NCBI GenBank assembly: GCA_965112735.1
Contig: OZ218954.1
Coordinates: 186,001-250,000, forward strand
Source of the DNA: Phaeosaccion multiseriatum
Lineage: Eukaryota > Ochrophyta, other classes
Reading direction: 5' to 3'
Length of the DNA: 64,000 nucleotides
In this document: positions 11,952 to 24,666 of the stretch, in pieces
Position numbering within the stretch: the stretch's first letter is position 1
How the letters are laid out: every line of letters starts with the position of its first letter
Translations under genes and position numbers: made by a program
The notes under the pieces: generated by a model
Database searches by the model: none
What the model saw: only the letters and a program-made list of their open reading frames with translations
What the model was told of the DNA's origin: nothing

Positions 11952-14900
11952 GCGCACGGGCGATACAGGACGGGGGCGGGCTTTGAACATGGGGTGGACG
12001 GCAGTGGATGGCAGTGGATGGCAGTGGGTGGACTCATTCGTAGTTTACTCCACTCACTATCATGCTGACACCACCCACCCTGTCTAGCGTACTGAAACTC
12101 AACCACCCTGTCTAGTGTACTGAAACTCATCCACCCTGTCTAGTGTACTGAAACTCACGTGGGCACCCTGAGGACAAAGACGTTGCCGAACTTGTCCCCC
12201 CCCACCACGGTATCAAGGTCTAGGACGGCCGCCTTGGTCATCAGCCTGTATACCATATGGCAATGAATTAGTAATATGGCAATGAATTAGTGAGGTCATC
12301 AGCCTGTATACCGTACGGCAATGAGTAAGTAGGTCCGTCAAATAAATGAATCAGGTGCGTCGTGAATGAGCAATCGGAGAATGACATGTGCAATGAAGGA
12401 AAGAAGCAGGGTAAGCAGTGGATGGCAGTGGATGGTGAGGCAAGCAGGATATCCTTCCCGTCCACTGCCATCCTTTTCCCTCCTTCCCCTCACCATCCAC
12501 TGCCATCCCCTTACCTCGGCACCGAGTCGTCGGCGAAGATGACAAGTTGGTTCTCCGTTCTACGATACTTGACGAAGTGCACTGACTCATGCATGTCCCC
12601 ACAGAAGATGCGGTCCCCTGATGGATGGATGGCAGTGGATGGATGGAGTGCACAGGGGGGCATGGGGCATGGCAGTGGATGGATTGATCAGAAATGGGGG
12701 GGGGCGCGGTGTATACATTAGAGGGGGTGAGGTGGATGGACAGTACATCAACATCAACACAGTCATCCGCGTCCACCTGCTCCTACCTGCGGTAGTGAGC
12801 GAAACGATCATGCTTGGGAAGGATTTGTTCTCGCACTTTCGCAGCAAGCGCTTCATGCCTGGTGACACGACAAGCACAGAGAGAGAGAAAGAGAGACCGA
12901 GGCGTATCGGCAGAGAGGAGGGAGGGAAGGAGGGAAGGAGGGAGGGAGGGAGGGAGGAAGGAGGGATGGCAGTGGAAGGAGGGAAGGAGGGATGGCAGTT
13001 GGCAGTGGATGGGTACGATGAGTCATACGCCGCCGAACAATGCAGCAAAGCGAAGCAAATGAGGCACATGACAGCCCTTTAACAACCTGTGAACACCCCG
13101 TTGGCAACCCGTTAACACTCCGTTAACAATGAATGAACGTACCCAAGTCGTAGAGGCGCAGCGTGTTCCCCACCCCCACGAGGAGCCTCTGCTGAAAGCC
13201 GCACATGGCCAACGGGATTTCTGTAACCGCCGTCTTGTGGAGCAGCACCAAGCGGTTCTCCAGCACTCTGTTGTGTTTGCCAGTTGTGAGTTGTGAGTAC
13301 ACGTCCATATCCCTCTCTTGTCCACCCACCCACACCTACCCGCCCGCTCACTCCCTCACTCACTCACACCCCCACCCATCCGCCCGCTCACTCACTCACT
13401 CCCTCACTCACCCACACCCCCACCAGCCCATCCACTCACTTACACCCCCACCCACTCACTCACTCACTCACTCACTCACACCCCCACCCATCCACTCATA
13501 CACCCACCCACCTATAAACGTGTATGAAGCAGCCGGAGTGAGACCGGGGATGGAAGCACAGCTCCTTCGCCGTGCCCACCACCACGAACGTTTCATTCCC
13601 CCTTGAGTGGAAGCACACGGGCACCACACTCAGCGCCGCCTCATTCTCATCTAAATCCAGGCACTCCAGCGTCTCCCCCCCGGGGTCGAGGAGTCGAATA
13701 CACGATGCCCAACCGCCATCTGTGGCCGGCAGGGGGCCTCGGATGGGCATGGGGGCAATCTCATCATCATCATCCTCCTCCTCTCCCTCCTCCTCTCCCT
13801 CCTCCTCTCCCCCCTTCTTCTTGTTGCTCCCCTCTGTAGTTCCATTGGCTGCTCCTGCTGCTGCTGTGCCATTACTCACATCACCGTCCACCTCCATGCT
13901 ATCCCCCTCCCCCCCTCCCTCCCCCTCCTCTTCCTTGAGGGCCTTGAGCGCCGAGGCACAGCACTCATTCGCATCGGCCTCGACAATGACGAGACGGGGG
14001 GTTTGGCCGGGCAGCTGCGCCACTTGACGAGGGGTGTACTTGAGAGGCACCACTTGCTGGTTAAACAGCTCGCCTGAGTGGTGAGCGCGTTGGTGGTACA
14101 GAGGGCAGGCAGGGATGGATGGAGGGATGGATGGATGGAGGGAGGGAGGGAGGGGGGGAGGGAGGGAGGAATGGAGGAGAGAGTGAGTGAGTGGGTGGGT
14201 GAGGGAGCGAGCGTGTGAGTGAGTGAGTGAGGAAGTGAGTGGGTGGGTGAGTGAGTGAGTAAGTCAGTGAGTCAGCGCCAACTCACCGAGCTGCTCCACG
14301 TTGATGATACGCAGGGTGCTTCCACAGGTGGCGACGATTCCGTCCTGGCAATACTCCGAGTGGAAGGGGGAGGCGTGCTCCAGCATAGCATAGGACAAGG
14401 GCGACATGTGCTGCCTTCCCTGAGGTGGCAGTAGATGGCAGTATATGGCAGGGAGAGAGAGGTCAAATCATACAGAAGAGAGGGAGCGAGTAGCGAGTGA
14501 GAGAGTTGAAGATCAAGACAGATAAGACAATTTGCAATTTGCAGACAAATGGGGGTGGTGGTGAGTTTAGAGTTTTCGGTTCAAGGGAGAGAGAGAGATG
14601 AAGAGAAGAGAGAGAGAGGGAGACAGAGAGAGGAAGAGAAGAGAGAGAAGAGAGAGAGGGAGAGAAGAGAGAAGAGAGAGAGGAGGGAGAGGGAGACAGA
14701 GAGAGAGAAGAGAGAGAGACAGACAGACAGACAGAGAGAGAGAGAGAAGAGAGAAGAGAGAGGGAGAGGGGCTTCACCTGGTGCGAGTAGGCCAGCCAGC
14801 TGCGGGAGGAGAGTTGTAGTACGGCACGGGAGCCCCCGCCAACTGTGACTCGGACCGTCTTGACCGCCGCTGTGCCCAAGAACCGCGCCCGAGTGTCTGT

Positions 14901-16155
14901 GGTGGAGGTGCAGTTTGAGTTTGAGGTTAGAGTGCGAGAGTTTGAGTTTGAATGAAATCAACCAACAGATCCATCACTCCACTCCCATTCACTGCCATCC
15001 CTGACCTGCGAGGGTGCCTGCGAGTGTGTCCACTGCCATCCGCTGACTCACGCCATTGGACAGCCCCACGTGGAGGTGCAGCTGTGATGCAGCCCCTGCC
15101 CCTGCACGTGTTGGTGATACAAGGAGGGCAGGGGGGGAGGAGAGGCGATGAGCGGTAACGGTATGTACGTCCAGTTTAAGGACCTCCAAATTCAATCTCG
15201 AATCGATATCGAGACGCTCCACTTAATCAAAGGAAAGCTAATGGGGAGTCTCTCCCTCTCGATGATACTGATATCGGTGGGCAAGTGACCTGAAACTGAC
15301 ACTCTCAGCTCACCTCCGGATGTGCCATCTGTGAGTGAGTCTACGAAGCACAAACTCTCCGGGGTGCCTTCCCGCATCTTCTGCAGAGAGAGCTTGTCCA
15401 TCAGGGAGTCTCTCTGCAGCAATTGGTGATACAGAGGGCGAGGGGGACGGGGGAGGAAGGGGGGTAGGGTGAGGGAGGGAGGGAGAGGGGGAGGGATTAG
15501 AAGGCGGAAGGGGGAGAGAGAAAGCGGAGAGAGACTCCTACAGGAGTTGGTGATACGAAACCTACAGGAGTTGGTGATCCATAACTCACAGCCCTACTTG
15601 TACTTGTACCTGCAGAGAGAGGATGGAGACTGTTCCTGACCAATCGCCCACCGCGAGGAAAGGGGCGCGCACTCTCCCTGCAGGCACCTCGCCCACCTCC
15701 AGGCATGATACCTCTGTGGGGGGGATGGCAGTGGACGGTTCAGATGCAATTGGAGTTTCAAGTAAATCGTACTTCTAGCGGCGTCCTCATCCAACAGCTG
15801 TGTGAGTTCTTCCATCGCACCAAACTGCTGGCTCTAACTGCTCTAACTGTTCACTGACTTCCAAAACGTACCTGCCCCCAGTTCCTTGGTGGCCACCTCT
15901 TCGAGGCCCTGCTGGCCATCCCCCCCAAGTTCGAAGTAAATGAGCTCCCCTGAGCCAAGCGAGATGGCCACTTGCCTCTCGTTAGACGCCGCCTGAGAGA
16001 CAGGGGTGCGGCATAGAGGAGCATATAGGTACACAGGGACATACTTTTGAGGAGAGGATAGAAGGGTAGGCATCCCACCCTCCCTCCGTCTCTTGACTCT
16101 CTCATACACACAGGTGCTCACACACACACACACACACATACACACATACACACAC

Positions 16156-16194
<39 letters not shown>

Positions 16195-19100
16195 CCTGCT
16201 CCACTGTCTTCTTGCCCGGCGTGCGCCACTCCACAGGGGGGAGGGTGGTGCCCGGCTTGAGCGTCCGGAGCCCTGCCCCATGCACCTAAAGCAGCAGATG
16301 CAGTTTGAGGTTCAGGGCAGCAGATGCAGTTTTGGGGTTCAGTGCAAGGTGAGGGTGTGCAGTTTCCCTTTCGCTCACTTGATCGATTCGATAACAACGC
16401 CAACCCCAAACTACCTCCAAATTGATCGATTCTGTTCTCCGTAAGATCGATACTTTTATCGATACGATATCTTTGTCGATACGATCGACAATTTATCGAT
16501 ACCTTTATCGATACCCTCACCCCTCACCCTCACCTGCAGCAGCGTATTGTCGGCCAAGAGCTGCACTTGGAGGGTTGGTGCTGTGGCCAAAAAGCCGCTA
16601 TCTGTGACCTCCTCCACCGTCTCACCAACACGCAGCACCAGCGTGGCGTTGGTGAAAGACACGACAATGTATGTGTGGAAATCGTCCTCCCTGCAGAGGG
16701 ATCAATGAGCGAGCGGGTGGGTGAGCGGGTGGGTGGGTGGGTTGGTGGGTGGGTGGGTGAGAGAATGGGCATCCAGTCTAGGACATGTAGACTGTCCCTC
16801 TTCCTCTCTGCTCTCTCTCTTCCGCCCCCCCCCCTCTCCCTCCCTCCCCCTCCCTTCCCCCTCTCTCTCCTGCCCACTTCCGCTCTCTCTCTCTCTCTCA
16901 TGTCTCCCCCAACTCACCTCCGTTGCTTCACCGCCCACACCGCACTAGGGTTGCCTGGCAGGTCCGAAACCGCCAATTCTGTAACGGCAATGCCGTGTCT
17001 GAGCACCCTCAGGCTTGATTGCCCTCCCCTCCCACACAGCGAATAGAGCTGATGGGCGTCCTCCCCTATTGGAGTTGGAGTTTCAGTGGATCAGTGGATC
17101 CAGTTTCGGTGTCAATTTGTACGGTTTCAGGGTTAGCAGAAGCAGACACAGTTTTTATCCATGTCCTACAGTTGTACTATCTTCCATCGAGAAAGAAGCT
17201 CCATCGGAACACTCGAAAGGAAGGCTCAAACTCCAACTCCAACTCACCTGCCAGGTCGGCAACCAGTAAGTCAGTGAGCGGGCAGAGAGACTCAAGCTCG
17301 TCCGTCTGGCTGAGGTTGGTGAGTTTGCCCTGTTTCGGTTTCAGTTTCGGTTTCAGTTTCAGTTGGTCCCGCTCATTCATTCAGTCAGCGTCAGGGTTTG
17401 TGTATGTGCACCTCATCAGCCTCGACAATACGGAGTATCGAACACATCCAAAGGAACGATTGAATAACGAAGCCACCTACTGTACCTGTGGTGTGAAGGT
17501 TGGTGCTACTTTGGCGGCGCTCTCGGCGTCGTCGCCAAGCTCTGGGTCCTCCTCCTTCTCCGCTGTCACCGCGTCATCTGTAAAGTCCCGGGGGGAAGCG
17601 TGTGGGTAGGATAGCAGTGGATGGGGTGAGGTAGGGTGGGTGGGGTTGTGTCTCCCTCCCTCCCTCACCTCCCTCCCTCCCCCTCCCTCCCTCCCTCACC
17701 CCCCTCCCCCCCTCCCTCCCTCCCTCCCTCCCTCCCTCCCTCACGTCCCTCCCTCCCCCTCCCTCCCCCTCCCTCCCTCCCTCACCCCCCTCCCCCCCTC
17801 CCTCCCTCCCTCCCTCCCTCCCTCCCTCCCTCCCTCCCTCCCTCACCTCCCTCCCTCACCTCCCTCCTCCCTCCCTCCCTCCCTCCCTCCCTCCCTCCCC
17901 CCCTCCCTCCCTCCCTCCCTCCAAGGACGCACCATTCCCGAGCGAGTTGAACTCAAAGAGCATGTGATTGGCGAACTCCGCCGCACAGAAGAGCACCCCT
18001 CTCTTGCCGATGCACAGCGCTGTGGCCACAGGGATGGTGTCGAACACGCCCACGGAGATGTTTCGGACGGTCTTACGACCCTCGGCGTTCTCCTCAGACA
18101 CGTCCAGAGTCACCTTGGTTGATTGGTTGGTTGGTTGATTGGTTGATTGGTTGGTTGATTCATTAGTTGGATGATTGAATGGTTGGTTGATTGGTTGATT
18201 GATTGGTTGGTTGATTAGTTGGTTGATTGATTAGTTGGATGATTGAATGGTTGATTGGTTGGTTGATTGATGGGTTGGATGATTGAATGGTTGGTTGATT
18301 GGTTGGTTGATTGGAGGAGTCATTGGTTAGTTGGATGGTTGATTGGTTGGTTGATTGATTAGTTGGATGATTGAATGGTTGATTGGTTGATCGATTAGTT
18401 GGATGATTGAATGGTTGATTGGTTGGTTGATTGGTTGATTGATTGGTTGGTTGACTGGTTGGTTGATTGGTTTGGTTGGTTGGTTGGTTCATTGAATGGC
18501 ATGAGGGCACAGGCAGACGGAGAGGAGGGAGAAGAGACACAACGAAAGAGTTGGGGGAGAAGGGCACTCACAACTGTCGCACGGACACACAACACATCAA
18601 CTCACTACCTCACTGACGTCATCAACTCACCTTATACAGGTCCCCCAGCTCTGTCTGCAACAGGAAGAAGAACATGTTGCTCTGTCTGTGCACCGTCCCT
18701 GCCGTTACGAGCAGTCCACGGGAGGGGGGCATGTCCTTGCGGCGGGGGAGGGCAGCGCGGATCTCGGGGTGGTCCTGAGAGTGTGTTGCGATTCGTTGTG
18801 ACGTTTCGTTTGAATAGTTACGGTACAAGAGGGGGGGGGCGGTGGAATATGCCCAACCCCCCGCCCATGCACTGCTATTCATCCTTCCAGCCCCCTCCAT
18901 ACCCCTTCCCCTCCTCCTCCTCCTCCTTCTCCTCTCCTCCCCCTCCCCCTCCCCGTCCTCCTCCTCTCCCTCCTCCTCCTCCTCCTCCTCCTCCTCCTCC
19001 TCCTCCTCCTCCTCCCCAACCCGCTCTCCCCCATCCACTGCCATCCACTGCCATCCACTGCCATCCACTGCCATCCACTGCTCACACACCTGATGCTTGT

Positions 19101-21393
19101 AGGCCACCCAATTCTCCCCACACACAAGCACCCCACTCGGCCCCAAGTCCCCCCCGGGGACGGGCAGAAGAAGACTCGCAGTGCGTGAAATTGGGTCACT
19201 CCAGGATCGAGTGACGTGATTGAGACCCAAGTCGAGCTGGTAATACACGAGGTGCTTCTCTGCCAACTGTGCTTCCTCGCCAGTGTCGTCCAGGTCGGAC
19301 TCTGTCGAGGGGTTGAGCAGGGGGGGGATGGCAGTGGATGGGAGGGGATGGCAGTGGAGGGGATGGAGGGCGGTGTATAACGGGAGGGGGGTTCGTCAAC
19401 GGACGTGAAGGACGAAGGGTATCAGCGCCAGTTCACCGCAAAAGGGTCACCGCAAAAGGAGGGACAAACGGTCGAGATAGGCACCGCACACTTACACCAC
19501 ACGCAACACGCGGCCGCGCACGTACCCACGCACGCACCCACATATACACATCCCTCCCTCCGTCCTCCCCCCTTTTCAGTGACTTACCGGTATAGTCGAG
19601 CTCAATGGCGGCGAATATCGGATTGTCGAAGCCCACATCAACACCCACAATGCTAAAGCACAGTGCCTGAGGTGGGGGGGTGAAGCGTTACGAGTGGGGG
19701 GGGTGGAGGCAGAGAAGAAAGAGAGGGAGAGAGAGAGGGAGAGAGGGAGAGGAGAGAGAGAGGGAGAGAGAGAGAGGGAGAGAGAGAGAGGGAGAGGAGA
19801 GAGAAAGGCACAGAGAGAGAGGGAAGAGAGAGAACGGCACAGAGAAAAGAGAGGGAGAGGGGCTATGTAACCGCATGAAACCGTATGAAACCGAATGTAA
19901 AATGTATGACAACATTACGTAAGCTTACCTGTCCCTTGTGCGCCTCCAAGGGGGAGCTGATGGTGAGTCTCGACGCGGAGTCTCGATTCATCACGTACAC
20001 AATCTTTTGCTTCTCCAGAGCACCCACCTGGGGATAGAGGCATATGGGAAGGGGAGGGGCTTAGAGGTAAATGGAGAGCCCACGCTCACTCACTCACTCT
20101 CTCTCACTCACTCATTCCCTCTCACATTCACTACCTCCCTCACTGCCTCACTCACTCACCAACTCACTCACTCCCTCGCTCCCTCTCCACCCTCCCTCCC
20201 TCCCTCCCTCCCTCCCTCCCTCCCCTTACTCACCATGATGGCCCTCCCCATGGGGTCCGCAGCGAGGAACTGTCCGGGAACGATCCTCCTGCACCCCGTC
20301 TTGCCGTACGTCTCACAGTGCACGACTTTTAAAGTCGAGGTTTCGGGGTCAAACTCGACAATCACAATCTTTCCGGCATCCGACCCAACTACGCAAAAGT
20401 CCTTTTTGGTCGAGTTCAGTCTGAACGGGATGAGGCTACGCACCACACAGAACACCTGACACCAGGGAGCGACAGAGGAAGGGACGGAGGGAGGGAAGGG
20501 AGGGAGGGAGGGACGGGATGGACGGCTTAGGCAGGGAAGGAGGGAGGAAGGAGGAGGAGGAGGAGCAGGAGGAGGAGGAGGAGCAGGAGGAGGAGGAGGA
20601 GGAGGAGGAGGAGGAGGAGGTGGTGGAGGAGGAGGAGGCACCTAATGGCACTTCTCGCTATGAACATCTCCCTCCCTCTCATGATCTCCTTCCCTTTCCC
20701 TCTCATTCTCTCCTCTTCGCAACTCCCCCCCTCTCTACTTGCTCTGTCTCTTGTCTTTGCAACTCTCTCCTGTTTCTCTCTGTTCCCCACCTCACCTCCC
20801 ATCTCTCTTCCTCTCCTCCTCGCAACTATCCCTTTTTCTACTCCTGTCTCTTGTCTCTTCACCACTCCCAGTCTCTGTTCCTCTTCCTCTCCTCCTCACT
20901 CCTCTCTCCCTTCTTCCTCTCCCTCCCCTACCTCTCGCCTCTCTCGTTCTCACTAACCCTCTTCTCATCTTCGCAACTAACTTCACAGCTCTCACCCGCC
21001 CCCTTTCCCCCTCTTCGCAGCTCTGTCTTCCCCATCCTCTCTTCCCCAATGCACTGTCCAACCCGCTACCCACCCTTGCCCGCCTGAGCCTGATCGACCG
21101 ACACTGATAATCACATGACACTGTTGGGCTCACCCCACTTTCCACTCACTATCAACCCCGTCACCTCATCCATAATGACTCCACTGCTTCGCTGCTCTCC
21201 CTCTCCGTACCTGCTGCTTGACGATGGACACGGTGCGGGGCGCCCCCCCCCCCCCTGTCTCTATCCGCAGCAGCTCCAGCATACTTCCCCGTGCCACCAT
21301 GACCTCATCCGTCTTCCTCGTGCCGCTAAAATTTCCGTGCACGGCGGCATTGATAGACCCGCCTCGCTGCAGACTGAGGTTGAGCAAGTGCAT
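10567..21393 (-). CDS. SF3B3: Splicing factor 3B subunit 3 (SF3b130/RSE1), 26 exons, 1261 aa
   Basis: SF3B3 is a WD40-like multi-propeller subunit of the SF3b complex of U2 snRNP, acting in branch-site recognition in the nucleus. Exons (complement): 21211-21393, 20234-20455, 19929-20027, 19588-19666, 19090-19301, 18631-18774, 17933-18113, 17486-17577, 17248-17329, 16918-17065, 16534-16690, 16196-16285, 15872-15992, 15610-15713, 15314-15413, 15006-15101, 14778-14896, 14287-14419, 13512-14073, 13143-13267, 12787-12858, 12515-12617, 12159-12245, 11741-11822, 11249-11463, 10567-10744. All phases agree and total 1262 codons, close to the roughly 1217 aa of animal SF3B3. Diagnostic blocks include [78 protein letters not shown] and [16 protein letters not shown]. 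The start is the ATG of [20 protein letters not shown], which aligns with the family N terminus. A Glu/Asp-rich insert lies in the exon 13512-14073. The gene looks intact. Confidence 0.97.
10799..11190. repeat. (GGA)n/(GGT)n array in the last SF3B3 intron
   Basis: Blocks of GGA alternate with blocks of GGT over almost 400 bases, filling the intron 10745-11248. Both strands are open in several frames (Gly, Glu/Val, and Ser/Thr or Leu/His in reverse), purely because of the triplet repeat. The conserved SF3B3 residues on either side join in phase across it, which shows it is intronic. Confidence 0.93.
14581..14766. repeat. (GA)n-rich purine tract in an SF3B3 intron
   Basis: GAGAGA/AGAAGAG purine tract with a short CAGA run, inside the intron between exons 14287-14419 and 14778-14896. 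On the coding strand it is a long pyrimidine tract. Confidence 0.85.
17652..17925. repeat. (CCCT)n array in an SF3B3 intron
   Basis: CCCT tetranucleotides with CACC interruptions fill the intron 17578-17932. The interruptions recur in a semi-regular pattern, suggesting block duplication within the array. Confidence 0.9.
18117..18491. repeat. (TTGGTTGA)n minisatellite in an SF3B3 intron
   Basis: About 375 bases of TTGGTTGA/TTGATTGG units with occasional TTAGTTGGATGATTGAATGG higher-order variants. It starts 3 bases from the acceptor of the exon ending at 18113. The reverse translation is an Asn-Gln-Pro-Thr repeat with no coding support. Confidence 0.9.
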
Positions 21394-23339
21394 ATCTTGT
21401 TCCTCTTCCCTGTCTCGCTGCTTTGCCCCTCCTCTCGTGCTGCTGGATTCAGCCTCCTCTCCGCTACCCTAACCCACCCCCACCCCACCAACGGCGGGGT
21501 GCTGGACTGCTACTCCTGTGGCCTTTCTTCCAGTGTGTTCGGGTGCACTACCGCTTGCCGCTTCTTCCCCTTGTTTCCCCTCTTGATACCGTCCCCTCTT
21601 GATATCGTAGGTAATCTTACTCCGCCCTTCCCTTTCAAAAGACTCGACAAGCTTTTGGACAATACACTTCCAGTCGCATTGAAGCACCCAAGCAGACGTC
21701 CTTGTAGCCACCTCCCTTCTCTTCCACGTCCTCTCTAAAAAAGGTTTTGTGGATGGATTCTCTCCCCCTCGTCGTCCACACCAAAGCAGCTCGAGATAAA
21801 GTCGACTCGATGTATTCAGTTTCAGTTTCAGTTTCACGACACACATCCCCCCCCCCTTTCTTGCAAATGTAACTGTCGATCTTTGAGTTGCTCCATTGCT
21901 ACCCCCCGCACAGCAGCACGATGCAGAAGCGAATGTCTATGTCAAATCTTATCTAAGCTGTACAAGGTGTCCCGTACAGACAAGAGAAGAAGAGACAAAG
22001 TAAAAGGGCGTCAGAGTGAGCGTTACAGAAGGCATACTGGGATGCCTTGTTATATCGTTACAGAAGGCATATTGGGATGCCTTGTTATATCGTAACAGTG
22101 AGCGAGAGAGGCAAACGGCAGCAGCAGGGATGAAGCTCAAACCAAACAAGGCCGAAGTGACCTCCCGAATTTGACCGAAATAGACCTCCTCGATATCGGG
22201 GCGGGGTAGCCCATACACTTGCATCAGCTTTGTGAAGCTCTTTGGGGGGCCACCCACCATGCTTACACTCACAGATGCTCGACAAAAACGACAATACGCG
22301 TGTCATCACATCGCCAAGCGCAAGAGAGTCCATCCACTGCCATCCCTCCCCCTCCGTCCCTCCCTCTCCCTCCCTCCCTCCCTCCGTATCTTCTCCGCCT
22401 CTGAGGAGACTCAAGCTCTCTTCCTCTCTTCCTCTCTTCCTCTCTTCCTCGTTGACTCAGTCAGCTCTCACACTCTCCGCCCCCTCACCCTTCGCTGCCT
22501 TGGCTCCTGCCTGTACGCTGTTCGAGATGCGCCTACATAGAGCTTGGTCGAGATGCGTCTGTACAGCTTGGCCCCCCTTCTCATAGAAGCTCCACAAAGA
22601 CTACCTCAACGCCGGCAAGGATCTATGTATATGTATGTGCAAGGCAGAGTTTGGCCTTGCGCTTGCCAGTGCTGAGAGTATTGTGGAGCGCCTGTGAGAG
22701 GAAGCCCAAGAAGAGGCCTCACCTCGCCAAAGTCATGAAGGGCGAGCGACAGAGGCAAAGAGCAAGACCAAAACTCTCTCTCTCTCTCTCTCTCTCTCGC
22801 CTGTCCGTTCCATCCCTCCAGCAGCAGCTTTGTCCTTTGGGTTGCCCTTCTCTCTCTCTCTCTCTCTCTCTCTTACTCGTTCCCTACCCTCGTTCCCTAC
22901 CCTCCCGCTCTCCAGTCCACTGCTGTCTCCCTCCCTTCTCTCTCTCCCGACGCGAACATTGCCGAAAAATGTTCGAAATGTCTCTCCACCCCTCCTTCCT
23001 TTTGTACCTTTGTCCCTTGGTTCCTTCCTTCGTTCTGTGTCGCTGCCCACACTCCTTCCTCCCTCCCTCCTCCCCTCTCTTTCCTTTCCCTTTCCCCCGG
23101 CGTTGTTTCCCGTTGCCCCTGCCCGCAAGCTGTCACCCCTTACTGCGGGACACCCGTCATGTAGCGCATATGCACATGGAGAGAGCGAGACAGAGCTGCC
23201 ACCCACCCCTGCCGCACAATCCTTCCCATGTGCCTCTGCTCTCCCCTCCCTCACTCCCTCACGCACTCTCTCCCTCCCTTCCTCCCTTCCTCCCTCCATC
23301 CATTCATCCCTCTCTCACTCGTTTCAGTGACATGTTCCG
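21394..23339. other. Region between SF3B3 5' end and the coiled-coil gene; no confident gene
   Basis: The part nearest 21394 should hold the SF3B3 promoter and 5' UTR. Most of the rest is (TC)n, CCCT and similar low-complexity DNA. Three short islands look more protein-like than their surroundings: minus strand about 21620-21780 (containing TSAWVLQCDWKCIVQKLVES), minus strand about 22090-22260 (containing LPRPDIEEVYFGQIREVTSA), and plus strand about 22587-22694 (ending AEFGLALASAESIVERL and a stop). I could not join them with good splice sites and do not recognise them; they may be remnants of a decayed gene. Confidence 0.4.
22022..22099. repeat. Two tandem copies of a transposon-end-like unit
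   Basis: Two near-identical units of about 36 bases begin GTTACAGAAGGCATA and end TGCCTTGTTATATC, followed by GTAACAG. The core (GAAGGCATATTGGGATGCC, then TTATATCGTAACA-like ends) matches the arms of the palindromic element at 29400-29870. Most likely a fragment or solo end of the same mobile family. Confidence 0.7.
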
Positions 23340-24440
23340 CTAGCGGGTTTCCTCAGCGGGTTGTGCAGTAATCCGTTCCACGTGTCCGTGCAGCTCCAAC
23401 ACAAACTCGCGCAGCTTCTCCACCTCCTGCGTGAGGGCCTTGCGGTGGCGCTTTACCTCGTCCTTTCCTGTCTCTAGTCCCGCTGAGGGAGGGGAGAGGG
23501 AGGGGGGGCAGGGGGGAGGGAGAGAGGGCGGAAGGGCGTGAGTAAGTCAGTGAGTGATTGATTGAGTGAGTGAGGGAGTGAGTGGGTGAGGGAGTGAGTG
23601 GGTGAGGGAGTGAGTGGGTGAGGGAGTGAGTGGGTGAGGGAGTGAGTGAGTGAGGGAGTGAGTGAGTGAGGGAGTGAGTGGGTGAGGGAGTGAGTGAGTA
23701 TGGACACAAGTAGCGCGACTGACCTGTGCTGACAGCATCGACGCTCTCAAATTGAAACTTGTCTAATGTGCCCGCCAGCTGTGATGATGAGCCGAAGATG
23801 CAAGTGGGGAGGCAGAGGGATGGAGAAAAACGAAATACATAGAGACACACACAAAAAACAACACACATAGAAAGAGAGATGGAGGGGGTGGAGGCAGGAG
23901 CGGAGATATGAGCTTGAAGGGCATAGACAGAGTCACAGATGCGGAGAGACAGAGTGTAAGGGGGGGGTGTAGACAGATAAGACAAGGAGAGTGAGTGAGG
24001 TTTCCAGTCTTCCATTCCTTGTCTCCTTCCTTCCGTACCCACCATCAAACCCGTGATGCCCCCCCCCCTCCCTCCCTCCTCCTTCTCCTCCTCCTCCTCC
24101 TCCTCCTCCTCCTCCTCCTCCTCCTCCTCCTCCTCCTCCTCCTCCTCCTCCTCTCCCTACCTGCGCTAGACCCTGCTTGCACTTGTAGAGATCCTCCAGC
24201 GTGGAGGCCTCATCCCTTGCCACCTCGTGCAGCTGAGTCGCCTCGTCTTGGAAACTTGTGAACTTCTTCTCCAGCTCGCTCACCATGCCAAAGGCCGTGT
24301 CACTCCGCACTGACAGCTTTCGCACGAACTCCTGGAGTCGGGACAGTGGACGGGCAGTGGATAGCATTGGGTGTGGGTGGGTGGGTGGAGAGTGAGTGAG
24401 TGAGTGAGTCCTGGCCGTTCTCATGTGTCGTCCCTCTAGA

Positions 24441-24479
<39 letters not shown>

Positions 24480-24666
24480 TCACCTCATGCCCGGGGGTCC
24501 TTACAGGGGCTTGTCGGCGCTGCTGCTGTTGCGGTGGTTGTTGTAGTTGTTGTTGGGGAAGAGAGGGAGGGACACAGCCGGGGCGGAGGCGGGTACGGGA
24601 GCGGAGCGAGAGAGGGGCGAAGGAAGGGACGGATGTGCTGTCAAAGAAGGGCAAGGCAAGCACCAA
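23340..24666 (-). CDS. Small coiled-coil protein of unknown function, about 183 aa
   Basis: Exons (complement): 24484-24666, 24161-24331, 23724-23778, 23340-23482; phases agree and total 184 codons. The first part is basic and rich in Pro and Gln (LQQPPQQQQRRQAP). The rest has heptad-like helical character: EFVRKLSVRSDTAFGMVSEL, then LHEVARDEASTLEDLYKCK, LAGTLDKFQFESVDAVST, and DEVKRHRKALTQEVEKL near the C terminus, ending PAEETR. This suggests a subunit of a coiled-coil assembly. I do not recognise the family. The three downstream exons are well supported; the start codon at 24666 is only the first ATG in frame, and upstream exons are possible. Introns hold (GAGT)n and (CTC)n repeats. Confidence 0.65.
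23520..23702. repeat. (GAGT)n/(GGGAGTGA)n array in the last intron of the coiled-coil gene
   Basis: GAGTGAGTGGGTGAGG units fill the intron between exons 23340-23482 and 23724-23778. The reverse translations (Ser-Leu-Thr-His) are repeat artefacts. Confidence 0.85.

Noticed and set aside
15765-15816. Possible extra SF3B3 exon on the minus strand ([14 protein letters not shown])
   Set aside because: It has an AG and a GT at its edges, but its length (52) would break the frame, and the exons on either side already join in phase with conserved residues.
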